A stretch of DNA of 64,000 nucleotides from NCBI GenBank assembly GCA_002368155.1, contig AP018180.1, forward strand, positions 1,831,947 to 1,895,946. Direction: 5' to 3'. The notes under the pieces are model-generated. The model had not been told where the DNA came from, made no database searches, and saw only the letters and a list, made by a program, of their open reading frames with translations. The position numbers and the translations under genes were made by a program. The stretch comes from Nostoc carneum NIES-2107 (GTDB taxonomy: Bacteria > Cyanobacteriota > Cyanobacteriia > Cyanobacteriales > Nostocaceae). Positions 10,901 to 17,609 of this stretch are shown piece by piece. The first letter of the stretch is position 1; each line of letters starts with the position of its first letter.

Positions 10901-11957
10901 TCAGCTTGTGCAAATTTGGCAACAAGTTTTAGGTGTCGAGTCTATTGGTATTAGAGATAATTTCTTTGAGCTAGGAGGACACTCACTATTAGCAGTCAAA
11001 CTGTTTTGGCAAATTGAGCAGACATTGGGTAAACATTTACCTTTGGCGAGTCTTTTCCAATCAGCAACCATTGAAGGCTTAGCTCAAATAATTAGCCCAG
11101 AAGAAAATCAGAAACAGGAAAAATCCTCGGATACTTACTCATCCCTCATAGCAATTAAACCCAGTGGTTCTAAACCACCTCTATTCTTAATTCATGCAAT
11201 TTGGGGTAATGTTCTCTTCTATCGAGATTTGGCTAGGTATTTAGATGCAGAACAACCAGTTTATGGTCTACAAGCACAGGGAATTAATCCACAACAAACC
11301 CCGGTAAATTCCGTACAGGAAATGGCTGCTAATTACATTCGTGAAATTCGTCAGATTCAACCACAAGGCCCTTATTATCTCGGTGGCTTTTCTTTAGGTG
11401 GGATCATAACTTTTGAAATTGCCCAACAACTGCAAGCACAGGGCGAAAAAATTGGGCTGCTGGCTATATTTGATATGTCAGCGCCAGGTTATGCTAGACC
11501 AACTGCCAAATCAGGTAACTCTCTATTGCACCATGCACGTAATTTGTTGAGTATGAATATTCAAGAACAAATAAATTATATATGGGCAAGGGTAGCTTGG
11601 CATTTAGAGCTAGGAAAAGCCAGCGGGTTAAATAGGTTTTACCTGCGTTATATTAAACGCTCACTAGCAGAACTGCGACTTTTAGATGTAGCTTTGGCTA
11701 ACGATAAAGCTCGTAAGAATTATGTACCATCAATCTATCCTGACAAATTGACTCTTTTGCGAACTATTGAGCAAAGTTTAGAGTCAGATACTGACCCCGA
11801 ATGGGGCTGGGGTAAGCTGGTTGCTGGTGGAGTAGAAATTCATTACGTTCCTGGTGTTCACACTTCTGTCATGCATGAACCTCATGTACAAGTAGTTGCA
11901 GAAAAATTGCGTAATTGCTTGAACAAAGTTGTTGTGGGGCGCATAAATACGGTATGA
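4938..11957 (+). CDS. Two-module nonribosomal peptide synthetase, C*-A-T-C-A-T-TE
   Basis: 2339 residues. Domains: condensation-like (1-400) whose HHxxxDG site reads THPQHSWQMD near residue 114 and whose usual N-terminal block is missing, so probably inactive; adenylation 1 (416-900; YTSGSTGKPKG, NAYGPTE, NGKVDRRAL); carrier 1 (GGHSLL, Ser near 954); a normal condensation domain (1010-1450, MHHIASDGWS); adenylation 2 (1464-1960; FTSGTTGIPKG, NLYGPTET); carrier 2 (Ser near 2015); type I thioesterase (GGFSLGG, Ser near 2152; His in PGVHTSV near 2308). By eye the ten-residue codes are DAAAIAAICK (resembles Phe/aromatic codes) and DVRHFALLAK (not recognised). Expected product: a dipeptide or its cyclised or oligomerised form. 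No tailoring or export gene is adjacent. HIP1 sites and codon use look native. Confidence 0.93.
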   Translation: MILNFLSNTNTILEPRNAFDNINWAVRLSGNLKIEILQQALNAIASHHQKLRSHFSSQDAQLVELIVSTTESEAEVQRLLQQESQRSFDLASGLILRACLLQLAPQEQILLLVTHPQHSWQMDILWQELAQVYQAFLAGKPHQLSIQYTDNTVGQEQLNYWQQQLALAPPVLELPTDRPRPPVQRYRGAEQSFTICEDLSQALQTLSQQEGVTLFITLLAAFQTLLYRYSRQEDILVGSAIAKRNHQEIEGLIGFFANILVMRTDMSGNPSFRELLQRVRQVVSSADAHKDLLFEKLVEQLPIERSLSYHPLFQVMFILQNNPYQDLQLPGLNKARLDLTLEMLETPTGIKGKIQYNTDLFDGATIVRMIEHLQTLLAGIVADRKQNIATLPLLPAREQHQLLRQWNDTQVDYPQDQCIHLLFEQQVERTPDAVAIVFHHQQLTYRELNQRANQLAHHLQSLGVAPEVLVGICVERSIEMIVGMLAVLKAGGAYVPLDPAYPQERLAFMMSDAQLQIVLTQEQLLTLLPKHQATVICLDTDWGEISQYPQSEPVSNVQVSNLAYIIYTSGSTGKPKGVLVTHQGLCSLALAQIKKFDVQPTSRILQFASFSFDASIADILMALCSGAKLCLAKKEALLPGIDLMQTINKYQITHVALPPSALAAMPNQSLPSLQAIIVAGEACANELAAQWSRRVRFFNAYGPTECTICATMAEYTDASQKLTLGRPIANSFVYILDSHLQPVPIGVAGEVHIGGIGLARSYLNRPELTREKFIPNPFSSEAESRLYKTGDLARYLPDGNIEFLGRIDHQVKVRGFRIELGEIEAAIAQHSLVQQTVVTVREDIPGDKRLVAYIVTQSQPAPTTSEWRSFLKQSLPDYMIPNAFVVLETLPLTPNGKVDRRALPAPETESVNLATNYVAPNTPTQEAIAAIWTQVLGVEKIGINDNFFELGGHSLLATQVISRIRQAFKVDIALQLLFAQPTIAQLAQLIQQQAQNTQQLQQIPQANRESIPLSFAQQRVWFLEQLEPNNSAYIITDAQRLQGQLNIEILQQSLDAIVAQHEALRTTFIPGDDGSPIQVINPPRPFELKIVDLRSHPHSIAQILNQEAQRPFNLASDLMVRATLVQVDTQEQILMLAMHHIASDGWSTGIFWQQLAAVYKALLDGKPSPLTPLPIQYADFAVWQRQYLSGKLLQTELDYWKNQLAGAPTVLELPADRPRSPMQTYRGASESLNLSSTLSASLTTLSRQQGVTLFMTLLAAFGTLLHRYTGQEDILIGSPIAGRNRAEIEELIGFFINTVVLRTQFAEDPSFVDLLAQVREVALAAYAHQDLPFEKLVEELHVERDTSRHPIFQVWFNMLNLGDMQVEIPGLNVEQVSLVEAPSKFDLTLYIREQPQGIQLQLVYNADLFNAERMQEMLQQFQHLLSQIVAVPQQSISFYSLVTPASQSLLPKPSAILPQPDYELVTRVFTAWVDRNPDQTALRQGDCNWSYRELGDRATTLAKTLVSNGLKSGDVVAVFGTKSFGLIASTIGILLSGGVLLTIDPQLPRYRQELMLQAAKAKYLIYIDGEYPEVSELWQSLVLICVDSQSGEVINLSVDGSQVVELPQIQADDAAYIFFTSGTTGIPKGVLGCHKGLAHFLTWQRQTFNIGPQDRVAQLTALSFDVVLRDIFLPLTSGATLCLPEPGDNLDPTRILRYLEQEQISVMHTVPSLAQSWLVNVPDNVFLQNLRWLFFAGEPLKQTLVQQWRKAFPASGEIVNLYGPTETTLAKCYYRIPDEPTSGVQPIGLPLPQTQALVFTPYNQLCGIGELGEIVIRTPFRSKGYINATAENQARFVQNPFNNDEQDWLYYTGDRGRYRPDGLLEILGRQDHQIKLRGIRIEPGEIESVLTQYPDVFQAVVIAREDIPGDKRLVAYITARDTAPSISDVRRFLSTKLPQYMIPSAFVLLDTLPLTPNGKVDRRALKAPELSRQEPEATFVAPRNQLERQLVQIWQQVLGVESIGIRDNFFELGGHSLLAVKLFWQIEQTLGKHLPLASLFQSATIEGLAQIISPEENQKQEKSSDTYSSLIAIKPSGSKPPLFLIHAIWGNVLFYRDLARYLDAEQPVYGLQAQGINPQQTPVNSVQEMAANYIREIRQIQPQGPYYLGGFSLGGIITFEIAQQLQAQGEKIGLLAIFDMSAPGYARPTAKSGNSLLHHARNLLSMNIQEQINYIWARVAWHLELGKASGLNRFYLRYIKRSLAELRLLDVALANDKARKNYVPSIYPDKLTLLRTIEQSLESDTDPEWGWGKLVAGGVEIHYVPGVHTSVMHEPHVQVVAEKLRNCLNKVVVGRINTV

Positions 11958-12019
11958 ATTGGCAGTTTAAACCATTGAGACTTATCAAAACTTTTTAAAC
12001 AACCTTTTAGGAGATGGGG

Positions 12020-12135
12020 TGTTGGGAATGGGTAATGGGTAATGGGTAATAGATATTTCTCCCCAGCTTCCTCTGCTCCCCTGCTCCCTCTGCTCCCTCT
12101 GCTCCCTCATCTCCCTCATCTCCCTCATCCCCACT
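12020..12135. repeat. Short tandem repeats (GGGTAAT and CTGCTCCCT/CTCCCTCAT types)
   Basis: Two runs lie between the NRPS and the convergent DUF928 gene: GGGTAAT repeated three times near 12030-12050, then overlapping 9-10 base units of CTGCTCCCT and CTCCCTCAT near 12068-12130. Such heptamer-like tracts are common in intergenic DNA of heterocystous cyanobacteria. They form no obvious intrinsic terminator. Confidence 0.75.
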
Positions 12136-12142
12136 CCCCTTG

Positions 12143-13105
12143 TCACCTCGTCACCCCTGCTCCTCCATTACCCATTGTTTCCTGTTGAGTAGTGCAGCAA
12201 GGCGGTAATAAAGGCTGATCTGCTACTGCGTCCAGCTTCACAGATTTCAACAAATCTGACCAATATTGCTTTATTTTCGGGTCATTTGGACTCTGGCGGC
12301 GTAAATCAGCCAAAATGCTGAGGGCATTTTCCCAAAATCCAGCTGTTGCATAGAGAACTGCACGATCTAAAGGTGTTGGTGTTTCTTTTACCTGTGCAGC
12401 AATGTTCTCATCTTGCATAACTTGGATTTTACCTTCTAGATAAAAGTCGCGATCGCGGCTGTTGGGATCGCAAATCATCGAAAAGGCCCAAGTATATTCT
12501 TTACCAGCTTTCAAAGGCGGTTGATTAGCTTTGAGGTTAATCCCAACAATTCCAGCTTGGTCAAAAGCTTTGAAATTCTCCTTATATAATGGATCGAGAT
12601 TCTCATCTTCCCGCAGTACAAATTCTAGTTCTGAGACTGTTCTGGAAGCTTTAGGAATATAGAAGAAGAATGTGGGACGCTCTTCTGTAGTGTATTGAGT
12701 GTCTCTATTGCTTGGGATCAAAGGAATCACCACTTCTCCCCGCTGAAAGCAAGCTCCCCGTGATGCTGCTGAACCGACTCTATTAGGTTTTCCTGGAACG
12801 AAGCTAATCAAAGTCTTGCGACCTTGAATATATCCCGTGACATTTCTAATTGCTGTGGTAGCATATATATCTCCGGGACGTAGTTGCGCTGCTTGCTGAA
12901 AATATCCCAAAGCTCTGCGATAGTTTCTGCGCTTAGTTTCTGTGTAGCCCAACCTCATATATTGGTTGTAACTATTTGTTACTTGTGCTACTTGAAAAAC
13001 TGGCTCTACTGCGAAAATTTTGCTCGTGCTGACAGCCCCAAAAGGTAAGCAGACTAAAAGAGCAAACAGATAACTTTTCCACAATTTACGTTTCATAATC
13101 TTCAT
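12143..13105 (-). CDS. Secreted DUF928 family protein with TPR-like segment
   Basis: 320 residues. An N-terminal signal peptide (basic start, hydrophobic LFALLVCLPFGAV, predicted cleavage near residues 30-40) leads to one TPR-like helix pair (about 48-85: YNQYMRLGYTETKRRNYR, ALGYFQQAAQLRPGD). The DUF928 domain follows (about 105-235), then a helical C-terminus resembling another TPR unit (ATAGFWENALSILADLR). DUF928 proteins are frequent in filamentous cyanobacteria, often beside CHAT or adenylate-cyclase-like signalling genes, but no function is established; none of those partners is adjacent here. A second Met (codon 4) is an equally possible start. The call rests on memory of the domain. 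Confidence 0.75.
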   Translation of the reverse strand: MKIMKRKLWKSYLFALLVCLPFGAVSTSKIFAVEPVFQVAQVTNSYNQYMRLGYTETKRRNYRRALGYFQQAAQLRPGDIYATTAIRNVTGYIQGRKTLISFVPGKPNRVGSAASRGACFQRGEVVIPLIPSNRDTQYTTEERPTFFFYIPKASRTVSELEFVLREDENLDPLYKENFKAFDQAGIVGINLKANQPPLKAGKEYTWAFSMICDPNSRDRDFYLEGKIQVMQDENIAAQVKETPTPLDRAVLYATAGFWENALSILADLRRQSPNDPKIKQYWSDLLKSVKLDAVADQPLLPPCCTTQQETMGNGGAGVTR

Positions 13106-13557
13106 TCTGTTACTACCACTCTTCTAAGGTGGGCATACAGCCAAAGCCTTGTTTTATAGTAATTTCCCGAACAGCATTCTTAATAAATTAAAAAAATTAG
13201 CCTCAATACGCTTGTGTATTTATATTGGCTGCGAGATAGATACTTGTCTCAGACAAGATATGGTAATTACTAGTTCCCATTTTTGAAATTGAAATGTTTT
13301 GTCTAGTCAGTGATTAACCTTTGATCATTTGTAGTTTCTCACAAATGATTTACTACTGCTATACAAGTAAACCATACAAACACAACAAAATACCTGAGGC
13401 GAGCTTTGACAAATACTAATGTTGAATGCCCAATACGCTCATCCCCTCTCTAGACATTTATATGATAAATCAATCATGAAGACATGAAAATCTCTTTTCT
13501 CTCTCAACAGTCAAGACTATTTTCCAGGCAGAGCTTTGACTACTGAATTAAAAAATA
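13106..13557. other. Intergenic region, nothing recognised
   Basis: 450 AT-rich bases between the start of the DUF928 gene and the end of the EamA gene, both on the minus strand. It must contain the DUF928 promoter. I see no RNA gene, repeat or strong hairpin. Confidence 0.4.
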
Positions 13558-14751
13558 TTATATTCCTTTGAATCCCATGTAGGTTTCTACTTCCTGTTCA
13601 GATGGAGTAGAACTCATCTTCCTAGATGCAAATCTGCGAGAACTATGACGTAAATTACCGATTTGGCTCAGAAATATACCGACTAAAATCAAGCTACCAC
13701 CAAGATATTGAGCCATTGTAGGGGCTTCATTTAATATCAAAAAAGCAGCAACAATACCTACAATTGGTGTAAATGAACCGATTAATGATGCTGTAGATAC
13801 TGTAGAATCTCTTAAGCCTTTGAGCCAAAATGACTGACCTAGCACTACAATAACGGCACCATAAACTAACATCCATTGCCACAGAAATGGTGAGAAAACA
13901 TCGATAAAATGCTCTTTACCATAAAGTGTTATAGCTATCAAAAAAAAGATGACAGTTCCTAAAGCAGTGCGAAAGATACTATAAATTCCTAATGGTATTT
14001 GAGAGAGATATTTTTTACCAATAATTGTAGAAACGGCTGCAGCGATAGATCCAATTGCTGCCAATACTTCCCCTAGTCCTAAATTCAAAACCCCCATACT
14101 CATCATAGGGACGCTGGGAGGTTGAAGGAGAATCGTCAGGCTAACGCCAACAAATGCTGCGATCGCACCAATAATTTCCCATCTATTTACCCGTTCTCGC
14201 AACAACCAAACTGATAAAGCTAGGGTTAATGGGGGTTCCAAGCGTCCAATCAAAATTACATTGTTAACTCCTGTAATTGCTAGAGCTTGGAAAATTAAGC
14301 CAGGGGCCAGCGCTCCCGATAAAATAGCAACAACGGTAAGGCTCAACCAATCTCTTTTCGATAGCTGTTGCAAATTCGTTTTATTCCACTGTCGCCAGTA
14401 GATAGCGATCAAGACGATCAAAGCGCAAAGATTACCGACAAATAAAACATTACACAGCGAGATAGGATTGCGATCGCCTATCAAATTATGGGCACCAATT
14501 TCTGTGAGCTTACGGGTAATTGCACTAGATGCACCAAAAATGAGGATTGCTAACCAGAGATATATTTGCCCTGGAATTCTTCGGTGCAAGCGATTTCGTC
14601 TTTTTACTCTAGTCAAAATAACACCACTGTATAAAATCAGCCTTTGCTTAAAAATACTGTAAGCCACTTGTGAATTTAACATCCCATAACTCTCTGAAAA
14701 AATGCTGAGAATTAACTGAAATTTCTCAAGGGATAAATTCATCAAAATCAT
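13558..14751 (-). CDS. EamA/DMT-family membrane transporter
   Basis: 397 residues, with ten hydrophobic segments in two repeats of five from about residue 60 to 370, the layout of the drug/metabolite transporter superfamily. Typical phrases are YLWLAILIFGASSAITRKL in the first repeat and LAAIGSIAAAVSTIIGKKY in the second. These inner-membrane carriers export or exchange metabolites; the substrate cannot be inferred. The family core begins near residue 57, so the first 55 residues may be an over-long start; an internal ATG at codon 24 is an alternative and no ribosome site decides it. The polar C-terminal tail is cytoplasmic or disordered. The gene is separated by only 78 bases from the divergently transcribed secreted-protein gene. 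Confidence 0.85.
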   Translation of the reverse strand: MILMNLSLEKFQLILSIFSESYGMLNSQVAYSIFKQRLILYSGVILTRVKRRNRLHRRIPGQIYLWLAILIFGASSAITRKLTEIGAHNLIGDRNPISLCNVLFVGNLCALIVLIAIYWRQWNKTNLQQLSKRDWLSLTVVAILSGALAPGLIFQALAITGVNNVILIGRLEPPLTLALSVWLLRERVNRWEIIGAIAAFVGVSLTILLQPPSVPMMSMGVLNLGLGEVLAAIGSIAAAVSTIIGKKYLSQIPLGIYSIFRTALGTVIFFLIAITLYGKEHFIDVFSPFLWQWMLVYGAVIVVLGQSFWLKGLRDSTVSTASLIGSFTPIVGIVAAFLILNEAPTMAQYLGGSLILVGIFLSQIGNLRHSSRRFASRKMSSTPSEQEVETYMGFKGI

Positions 14752-14829
14752 GGTTGAGTTTCAGTTCAGCTTCAGCCCTAACAGCGATAGTTTGGTTGTT
14801 CCAGAAAATTCCAGGTTTAGGAGTCAGAA

Positions 14830-15207
14830 ATGAAACTCGCTACCATGCTCACAAGTGTTGCCTTAATCGGTTGTTTTACAGTTTGGGATGCTCCCCTCAA
14901 AGCTATTAATCCCTCACTAGTTCAAGCTTCAGCCGCAGAAGCAAAGGACGCTACAGGGTTAACTGCTCAACAAAAAATAGAATTCCTCGCCAAAAATAAG
15001 GGTCAATTTGGCACCGGTGACGCTTTGCGACGTTACTTTTTTGGCGATTTAGAGCCAATTGCCGTACAACCGGGTGGTGCAGGTATGGTAGTTAACTTAT
15101 ACAACAAAGCCAATAATGTCACCATCGCTTACTGTGCAACCTACGATGTGGTTGTCGCTATCAAAAAAGGCAAGATTACCAAGTTTGAAGCCAGCGAAGT
15201 CAAATGA
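14830..15207 (+). CDS. Small secreted protein of unknown function
   Basis: 125 residues with a predicted signal peptide (MKLATMLTSVALIGCFTVW, cleavage probably after a later Ala near residues 25-35) and a mature domain of about 90 residues. A good ribosome site (TAGGAG) precedes the ATG. The mature part contains LTAQQKIEFLAKNKGQFG, FFGDLEPIAVQPGG and paired Cys-free beta-like segments ending KKGKITKFEAS. I do not recognise a named family; it is probably a periplasmic protein conserved in cyanobacteria. It is monocistronic, and a spacer with palindromic repeats follows. Confidence 0.65.
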   Translation: MKLATMLTSVALIGCFTVWDAPLKAINPSLVQASAAEAKDATGLTAQQKIEFLAKNKGQFGTGDALRRYFFGDLEPIAVQPGGAGMVVNLYNKANNVTIAYCATYDVVVAIKKGKITKFEASEVK

Positions 15208-15641
15208 ACAGTGCTGAGTAGTTAAGTTGCTTCCTGCCTCGTTATACCAATTTGAAACAAAAATGCGACAGATTGTAGGGGCATGGCAGTGCCATGTCCT
15301 CCAGAATATTATTGATGTGTCTCAGCAATACCAAATCCCGATTCTGCTTGGTGTCTTGAGTTTGAAGCCTAGCGAAATATTTCTTCTTTACTTGAACAAA
15401 GCAGCGTTAAACCCTTTCCCTTGATACCGATTCTCCAAAATTCAATCAAAGATGCAAACTCACGAACGCTGGTAATATATGGCTTTGCTAAGTTTGAATT
15501 TTGAATTGGTACTCTTTTCAGACAGACATCACACCTCACAAAAATCTTGTTCCTTTCAATGACAGGCGTAGCTACGCCTGTCATTGCCTTATTGATAAGC
15601 TGATTTTATAGATAGTATCTACAATTATTTGTCAAGCAGTA
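15208..15641. other. Intergenic region with palindromic repeats
   Basis: No gene is supported; open frames at 15227-15424 and on the minus strand at 15369-15584 lack ribosome sites and motifs. It holds GCATGGCAGTGCCATG near 15283-15298, a common Nostoc-type palindrome, and the perfect palindrome listed at 15557-15586. Confidence 0.5.
15557..15586. repeat. Perfect 30-bp palindrome
   Basis: The sequence CAATGACAGGCGTAG is followed without spacer by its exact reverse complement. It is a zero-loop palindrome that could extrude as a cruciform or fold as a hairpin in RNA. It lies 56 bases upstream of the psb34 promoter. It may be a dispersed repeat rather than an operator. Confidence 0.85.
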
Positions 15642-15670
15642 TTGACTATTTGTAACAAACTTGTTAAATT
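15642..15670 (+). promoter_or_regulatory. Predicted sigma-70 type promoter of psb34
   Basis: TTGACT at 15642-15647 and TAAATT at 15665-15670 are separated by 17 bases, close to the housekeeping promoter consensus. Transcription would begin near 15677, leaving a leader of about 28 bases before the psb34 start codon. Confidence 0.6.
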
Positions 15671-15704
15671 TATTTACATAAGTTAACAACTACGAGAAAC
15701 AACT

Positions 15705-15875
15705 ATGTATACAACTGTTAATGAAGACGGCGTTCTCAATAACTACGCAACTGAACCTCAGATGTACTACGCTGAGTACCCTGCAATTTGGGAACAGCGC
15801 AAATATGTTATACAAGGCGTGTTCGCTACATTGCTTGTTACTACTCTGGTGTTGGTAGGCTTGAGTGTTAGCTAA
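15705..15875 (+). CDS. psb34: Psb34 / Ssl1498-family photosystem II assembly protein
   Basis: 56 residues, matching the Ssl1498 (Psb34) family: MYTTVNEDGVLNNYATEPQ at the N-terminus, an EYP-containing linker and one C-terminal transmembrane helix (VFATLLVTTLVLVGLSVS). Psb34 is a one-helix thylakoid protein related to high-light-inducible proteins that binds photosystem II assembly intermediates near CP47. The start is fixed by the family N-terminus; a predicted promoter ends 35 bases upstream and a strong terminator lies 48 bases downstream, so the gene is monocistronic. Length is normal for the family. Assignment is by remembered family sequence. Confidence 0.85.
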   Translation: MYTTVNEDGVLNNYATEPQMYYAEYPAIWEQRKYVIQGVFATLLVTTLVLVGLSVS

Positions 15876-15922
15876 GATTTTTTGAATTCGGTATCAGTTC
15901 GTTATTTGGACTTCTCATTTTC

Positions 15923-15950
15923 ACCCCGGTTAGTGCCACCGGGGTTTTTT
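15923..15950 (+). terminator. Intrinsic terminator of psb34
   Basis: Perfect 8-bp stem ACCCCGGT / ACCGGGGT with a 7-base loop, followed by a run of six T. Typical Rho-independent terminator. Confidence 0.9.
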
Positions 15951-15961
15951 GTCGCTTAGTA

Positions 15962-16023
15962 ATTATCTCTACATAATCAAAAACCCAGCCTTAGTGACTG
16001 GGTTCTGGTTGGGGTATATCCCC
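15962..16023 (+). ncRNA. NsiR1-like RNA copy 1 (probably silent)
   Basis: Bounds are by analogy with copies 3-6. This copy has the best 7-bp stem (AACCCAG, loop, CTGGGTT) but lies directly after the psb34 terminator and lacks both TCCGGA and TATAAC upstream, so it may not be transcribed on its own. Confidence 0.4.
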
Positions 16024-16129
16024 ATATTTTCGGTATAAAGTTTACATATAGGTTGCTTGTCTGAGAATTACTACAGCATGAGATTTACTAATTCCAGAAA
16101 AGTTACCACGAGGTTTTTGGTCTCTCAGC

Positions 16130-16191
16130 AATAACAATAGATAATCAAAAACCCAGCCTTGATGACTAGGTTCTGGTTGGGGTATATCCCC
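16130..16191 (+). ncRNA. NsiR1-like RNA copy 2
   Basis: Same fold as the other copies. Its upstream element is TCCAGA (16093-16098) instead of TCCGGA, and the -10 position reads TGGTCT rather than TATAAC, so promoter strength is doubtful. Confidence 0.45.
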
Positions 16192-16260
16192 GCACTTTCG
16201 GTATAGAGTTTACATATAAGTTGCTTGTCTGAGAATTACTACAGCATCAGATTTACTAAT

Positions 16261-16292
16261 TCCGGAGAAGTTGCCACAAGGTTTTTTATAAC
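16261..16292 (+). promoter_or_regulatory. DIF-type promoter of copy 3
   Basis: TCCGGA at 16261-16266, 20 bases, then TATAAC at 16287-16292. Start predicted near 16298. TCCGGA near -35 is the signature of heterocyst-associated DIF promoters. Confidence 0.6.
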
Positions 16293-16297
16293 TCAGC

Positions 16298-16359
16298 AAT
16301 AACAATAGATAATCAAAAACCCAGCCTTGATGACTAGGTTCTGGTTGGGGTATATCCCC
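16298..16359 (+). ncRNA. NsiR1-like RNA copy 3
   Basis: Predicted transcript of about 62 bases from the DIF-type promoter to the end of the GGGGTATATCCCC hairpin. The first stem has one mismatch (AACCCAG against CTAGGTT). Loop and flanks are the same as in copies 4 and 5. Confidence 0.6.
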
Positions 16360-16428
16360 GCATTTTCGGTATAGAGTTTACATATAAGTTGTTTGTCTGA
16401 GAATTATTACAGCATCAGATTTACTAAT

Positions 16429-16460
16429 TCCGGAGAAGTTGCCACAAGGTTTTTTATAAC
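16429..16460 (+). promoter_or_regulatory. DIF-type promoter of copy 4
   Basis: TCCGGA at 16429-16434 and TATAAC 20 bases downstream, same spacing as copy 3. Confidence 0.6.
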
Positions 16461-16465
16461 TCAGC

Positions 16466-16527
16466 AATAACAATAGATAATCAAAAACCCAGCCTTGATG
16501 ACTAGGTTCTGGTTGGGGTATATCCCC
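16466..16527 (+). ncRNA. NsiR1-like RNA copy 4
   Basis: Predicted RNA of about 62 bases, essentially identical to copy 3 across the transcribed part, behind an intact DIF-type promoter. Confidence 0.6.
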
Positions 16528-16596
16528 GCATTTTCGGTATAGAGTTTACATATAAGTTGTTTGTCTGAGAATTACTACAGCATCAGATTTACTAAT

Positions 16597-16627
16597 TCCG
16601 GAGAAGTTGCACTGGATTTTTTATAAC
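16597..16627 (+). promoter_or_regulatory. DIF-type promoter of copy 5
   Basis: TCCGGA at 16597-16602 and TATAAC at 16622-16627. The spacer is 19 bases, one shorter than in the neighbours, which accounts for the single 167-base period. Confidence 0.55.
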
Positions 16628-16632
16628 TCAGC

Positions 16633-16694
16633 AATAACAATAGATAATCAAAAACCCAGCCTTGATGACTAGGTTCTGGTTGGGGTATATCCCC
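16633..16694 (+). ncRNA. NsiR1-like RNA copy 5
   Basis: Predicted RNA of about 62 bases with the same two hairpins; downstream sequence differs slightly (CCCCGTGCTTTCGG). Confidence 0.6.
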
Positions 16695-16763
16695 GTGCTT
16701 TCGGTATAAAGTTTACATATAAGTTGTTTGTCTGAGAATTACTACAGCATCAGATTTACTAAT

Positions 16764-16795
16764 TCCGGAGAAGTTGCCACAGGGTTTTTTATAAC
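16764..16795 (+). promoter_or_regulatory. DIF-type promoter of copy 6
   Basis: TCCGGA at 16764-16769 and TATAAC at 16790-16795, 20-base spacer. Confidence 0.6.
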
Positions 16796-16800
16796 TCAGC

Positions 16801-16862
16801 AATAACAATAGATAATCAAAAACCCAATCTTAATGACTGGGTTCTGGTTGGGGTATATCCCC
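16801..16862 (+). ncRNA. NsiR1-like RNA copy 6
   Basis: Last and most divergent transcribed unit. AACCCA pairs with TGGGTT (6 bp) and the second hairpin has an extra C. It sits behind an intact DIF-type promoter; the repeat spacer fades out near 16942. Confidence 0.55.
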
Positions 16863-17030
16863 CTGCTTTAGGTATAAAGTTTACATATAAGTTGTTTGTC
16901 TGAGAATTACTACAGCTTGAGATTTCCCGATTCCAGAAAAAGTAAAACCAGTTTGAAAAACAATCCAACAAAGAGAAATAGGTGTGGACACAACACGGTT
17001 CGGATAGACAGATTGAGTTTAAATCCTGTA

Positions 17031-17052
17031 GAGACGCGATTTATCGCGTCTC
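17031..17052. repeat. Short palindromic repeat GAGACGCGAT...
   Basis: GAGACGCGAT and its exact reverse complement separated by TT. A second partial copy (ATCGCGTCT) follows near 17069-17077, and a related palindrome occurs at 55590. This is a dispersed repeat type of Nostoc-like genomes. An overlapping 99-codon open frame (16896-17195) is therefore not believed. Confidence 0.8.
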
Positions 17053-17332
17053 CAATCCACATATTAATCGCGTCTTTACAACCCCAAAATCATGAGGAAA
17101 AATTTTTAACCGAACCATCATGGGGTGTGTACAGCTTTGCAACCCTAAAGATTATGGATGTGTTATTAATATTTTTCTTAATTTGTATAAATTAATGAGT
17201 CTTAAATTTTAGTGAGTAATCAATCAATACTCAATCAAGAATTGTATTGATTTGTTCTCTGGTACCTCTGTATGTTCATATACTGAGAGTGTTCCCCATT
17301 AGCGTGCAGAATGCACATTTGGAGGTTCCAAA

Positions 17333-17533
17333 ATGGATCACACATACGAGGTATTGGTAGATATCAAAGAATTTGCTGATCTAGCAAACAATACCTTTCA
17401 ACGCGGGACGACAAGGTACGAAATCGACGCTCCTTCAAAAGCACAAGCTGACGGTATGGCATTCCAAAGGGCTAAAAGCGAGCATCCCAGAGGCACTGAA
17501 TACGATATTAGGGTAACCAGGCTACTCAGGTAA
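17333..17533 (+). CDS. Small protein of unknown function
   Basis: 66 residues, predicted soluble, with no signal or membrane segment. A strong ribosome site (GGAGG) lies 7 bases before the ATG, and a near-perfect terminator hairpin follows 76 bases after the stop, so a real monocistronic gene is likely. The sequence contains EVLVDIKEFADLANN and SKAQADGMAFQRAKSEHP, giving an alpha/beta pattern without a recognised motif. No function can be proposed. It sits downstream of the NsiR1-like array but has its own spacer, so co-transcription is not indicated. Confidence 0.7.
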   Translation: MDHTYEVLVDIKEFADLANNTFQRGTTRYEIDAPSKAQADGMAFQRAKSEHPRGTEYDIRVTRLLR

Positions 17534-17609
17534 AGCGAACATTAAGCTATACTTCCCAGAATCGGCATTCCTTTACCTAGAGGTTGAAGTAATTTATATA
17601 GATATCAAT

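Larger units (their letters stand above)
15962..16942 (+). repeat. Tandem array of six 168-bp repeats (NsiR1-like locus)
   Basis: The marker AATCAAAAACCCA begins at 15975, 16143, 16311, 16479, 16646 and 16814, giving periods of 168, 168, 168, 167 and 168 bases. Each unit carries an AACCCAG/CTGGGTT-type stem, a GGTTGGGGTATATCCCC hairpin, a conserved spacer (TTTACATATAAGTTG, GTCTGAGAATTA) and, in most units, TCCGGA 20 bases before TATAAC. Middle copies are nearly identical and outer copies diverge. This matches what is known of NsiR1, a heterocyst-specific RNA of about 60 bases encoded in tandem copies with DIF (TCCGGA) promoters in Nostocales. There hetF lies next to the array; hetF is not in this window. 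Confidence 0.9.

Noticed and set aside
16298-16359. NtcA sites in the repeats
   Set aside because: GTATAGAGTTTAC-type sequences have 7 rather than 8 bases between GTA and TAC.
15962-16942. CRISPR array
   Set aside because: The 168-base units are repeated over their whole length with no short repeat/unique spacer alternation, and no cas gene is near.
16896-17195. 99-codon frame after the tandem array
   Set aside because: It starts inside the last repeat unit and runs through a palindromic repeat.
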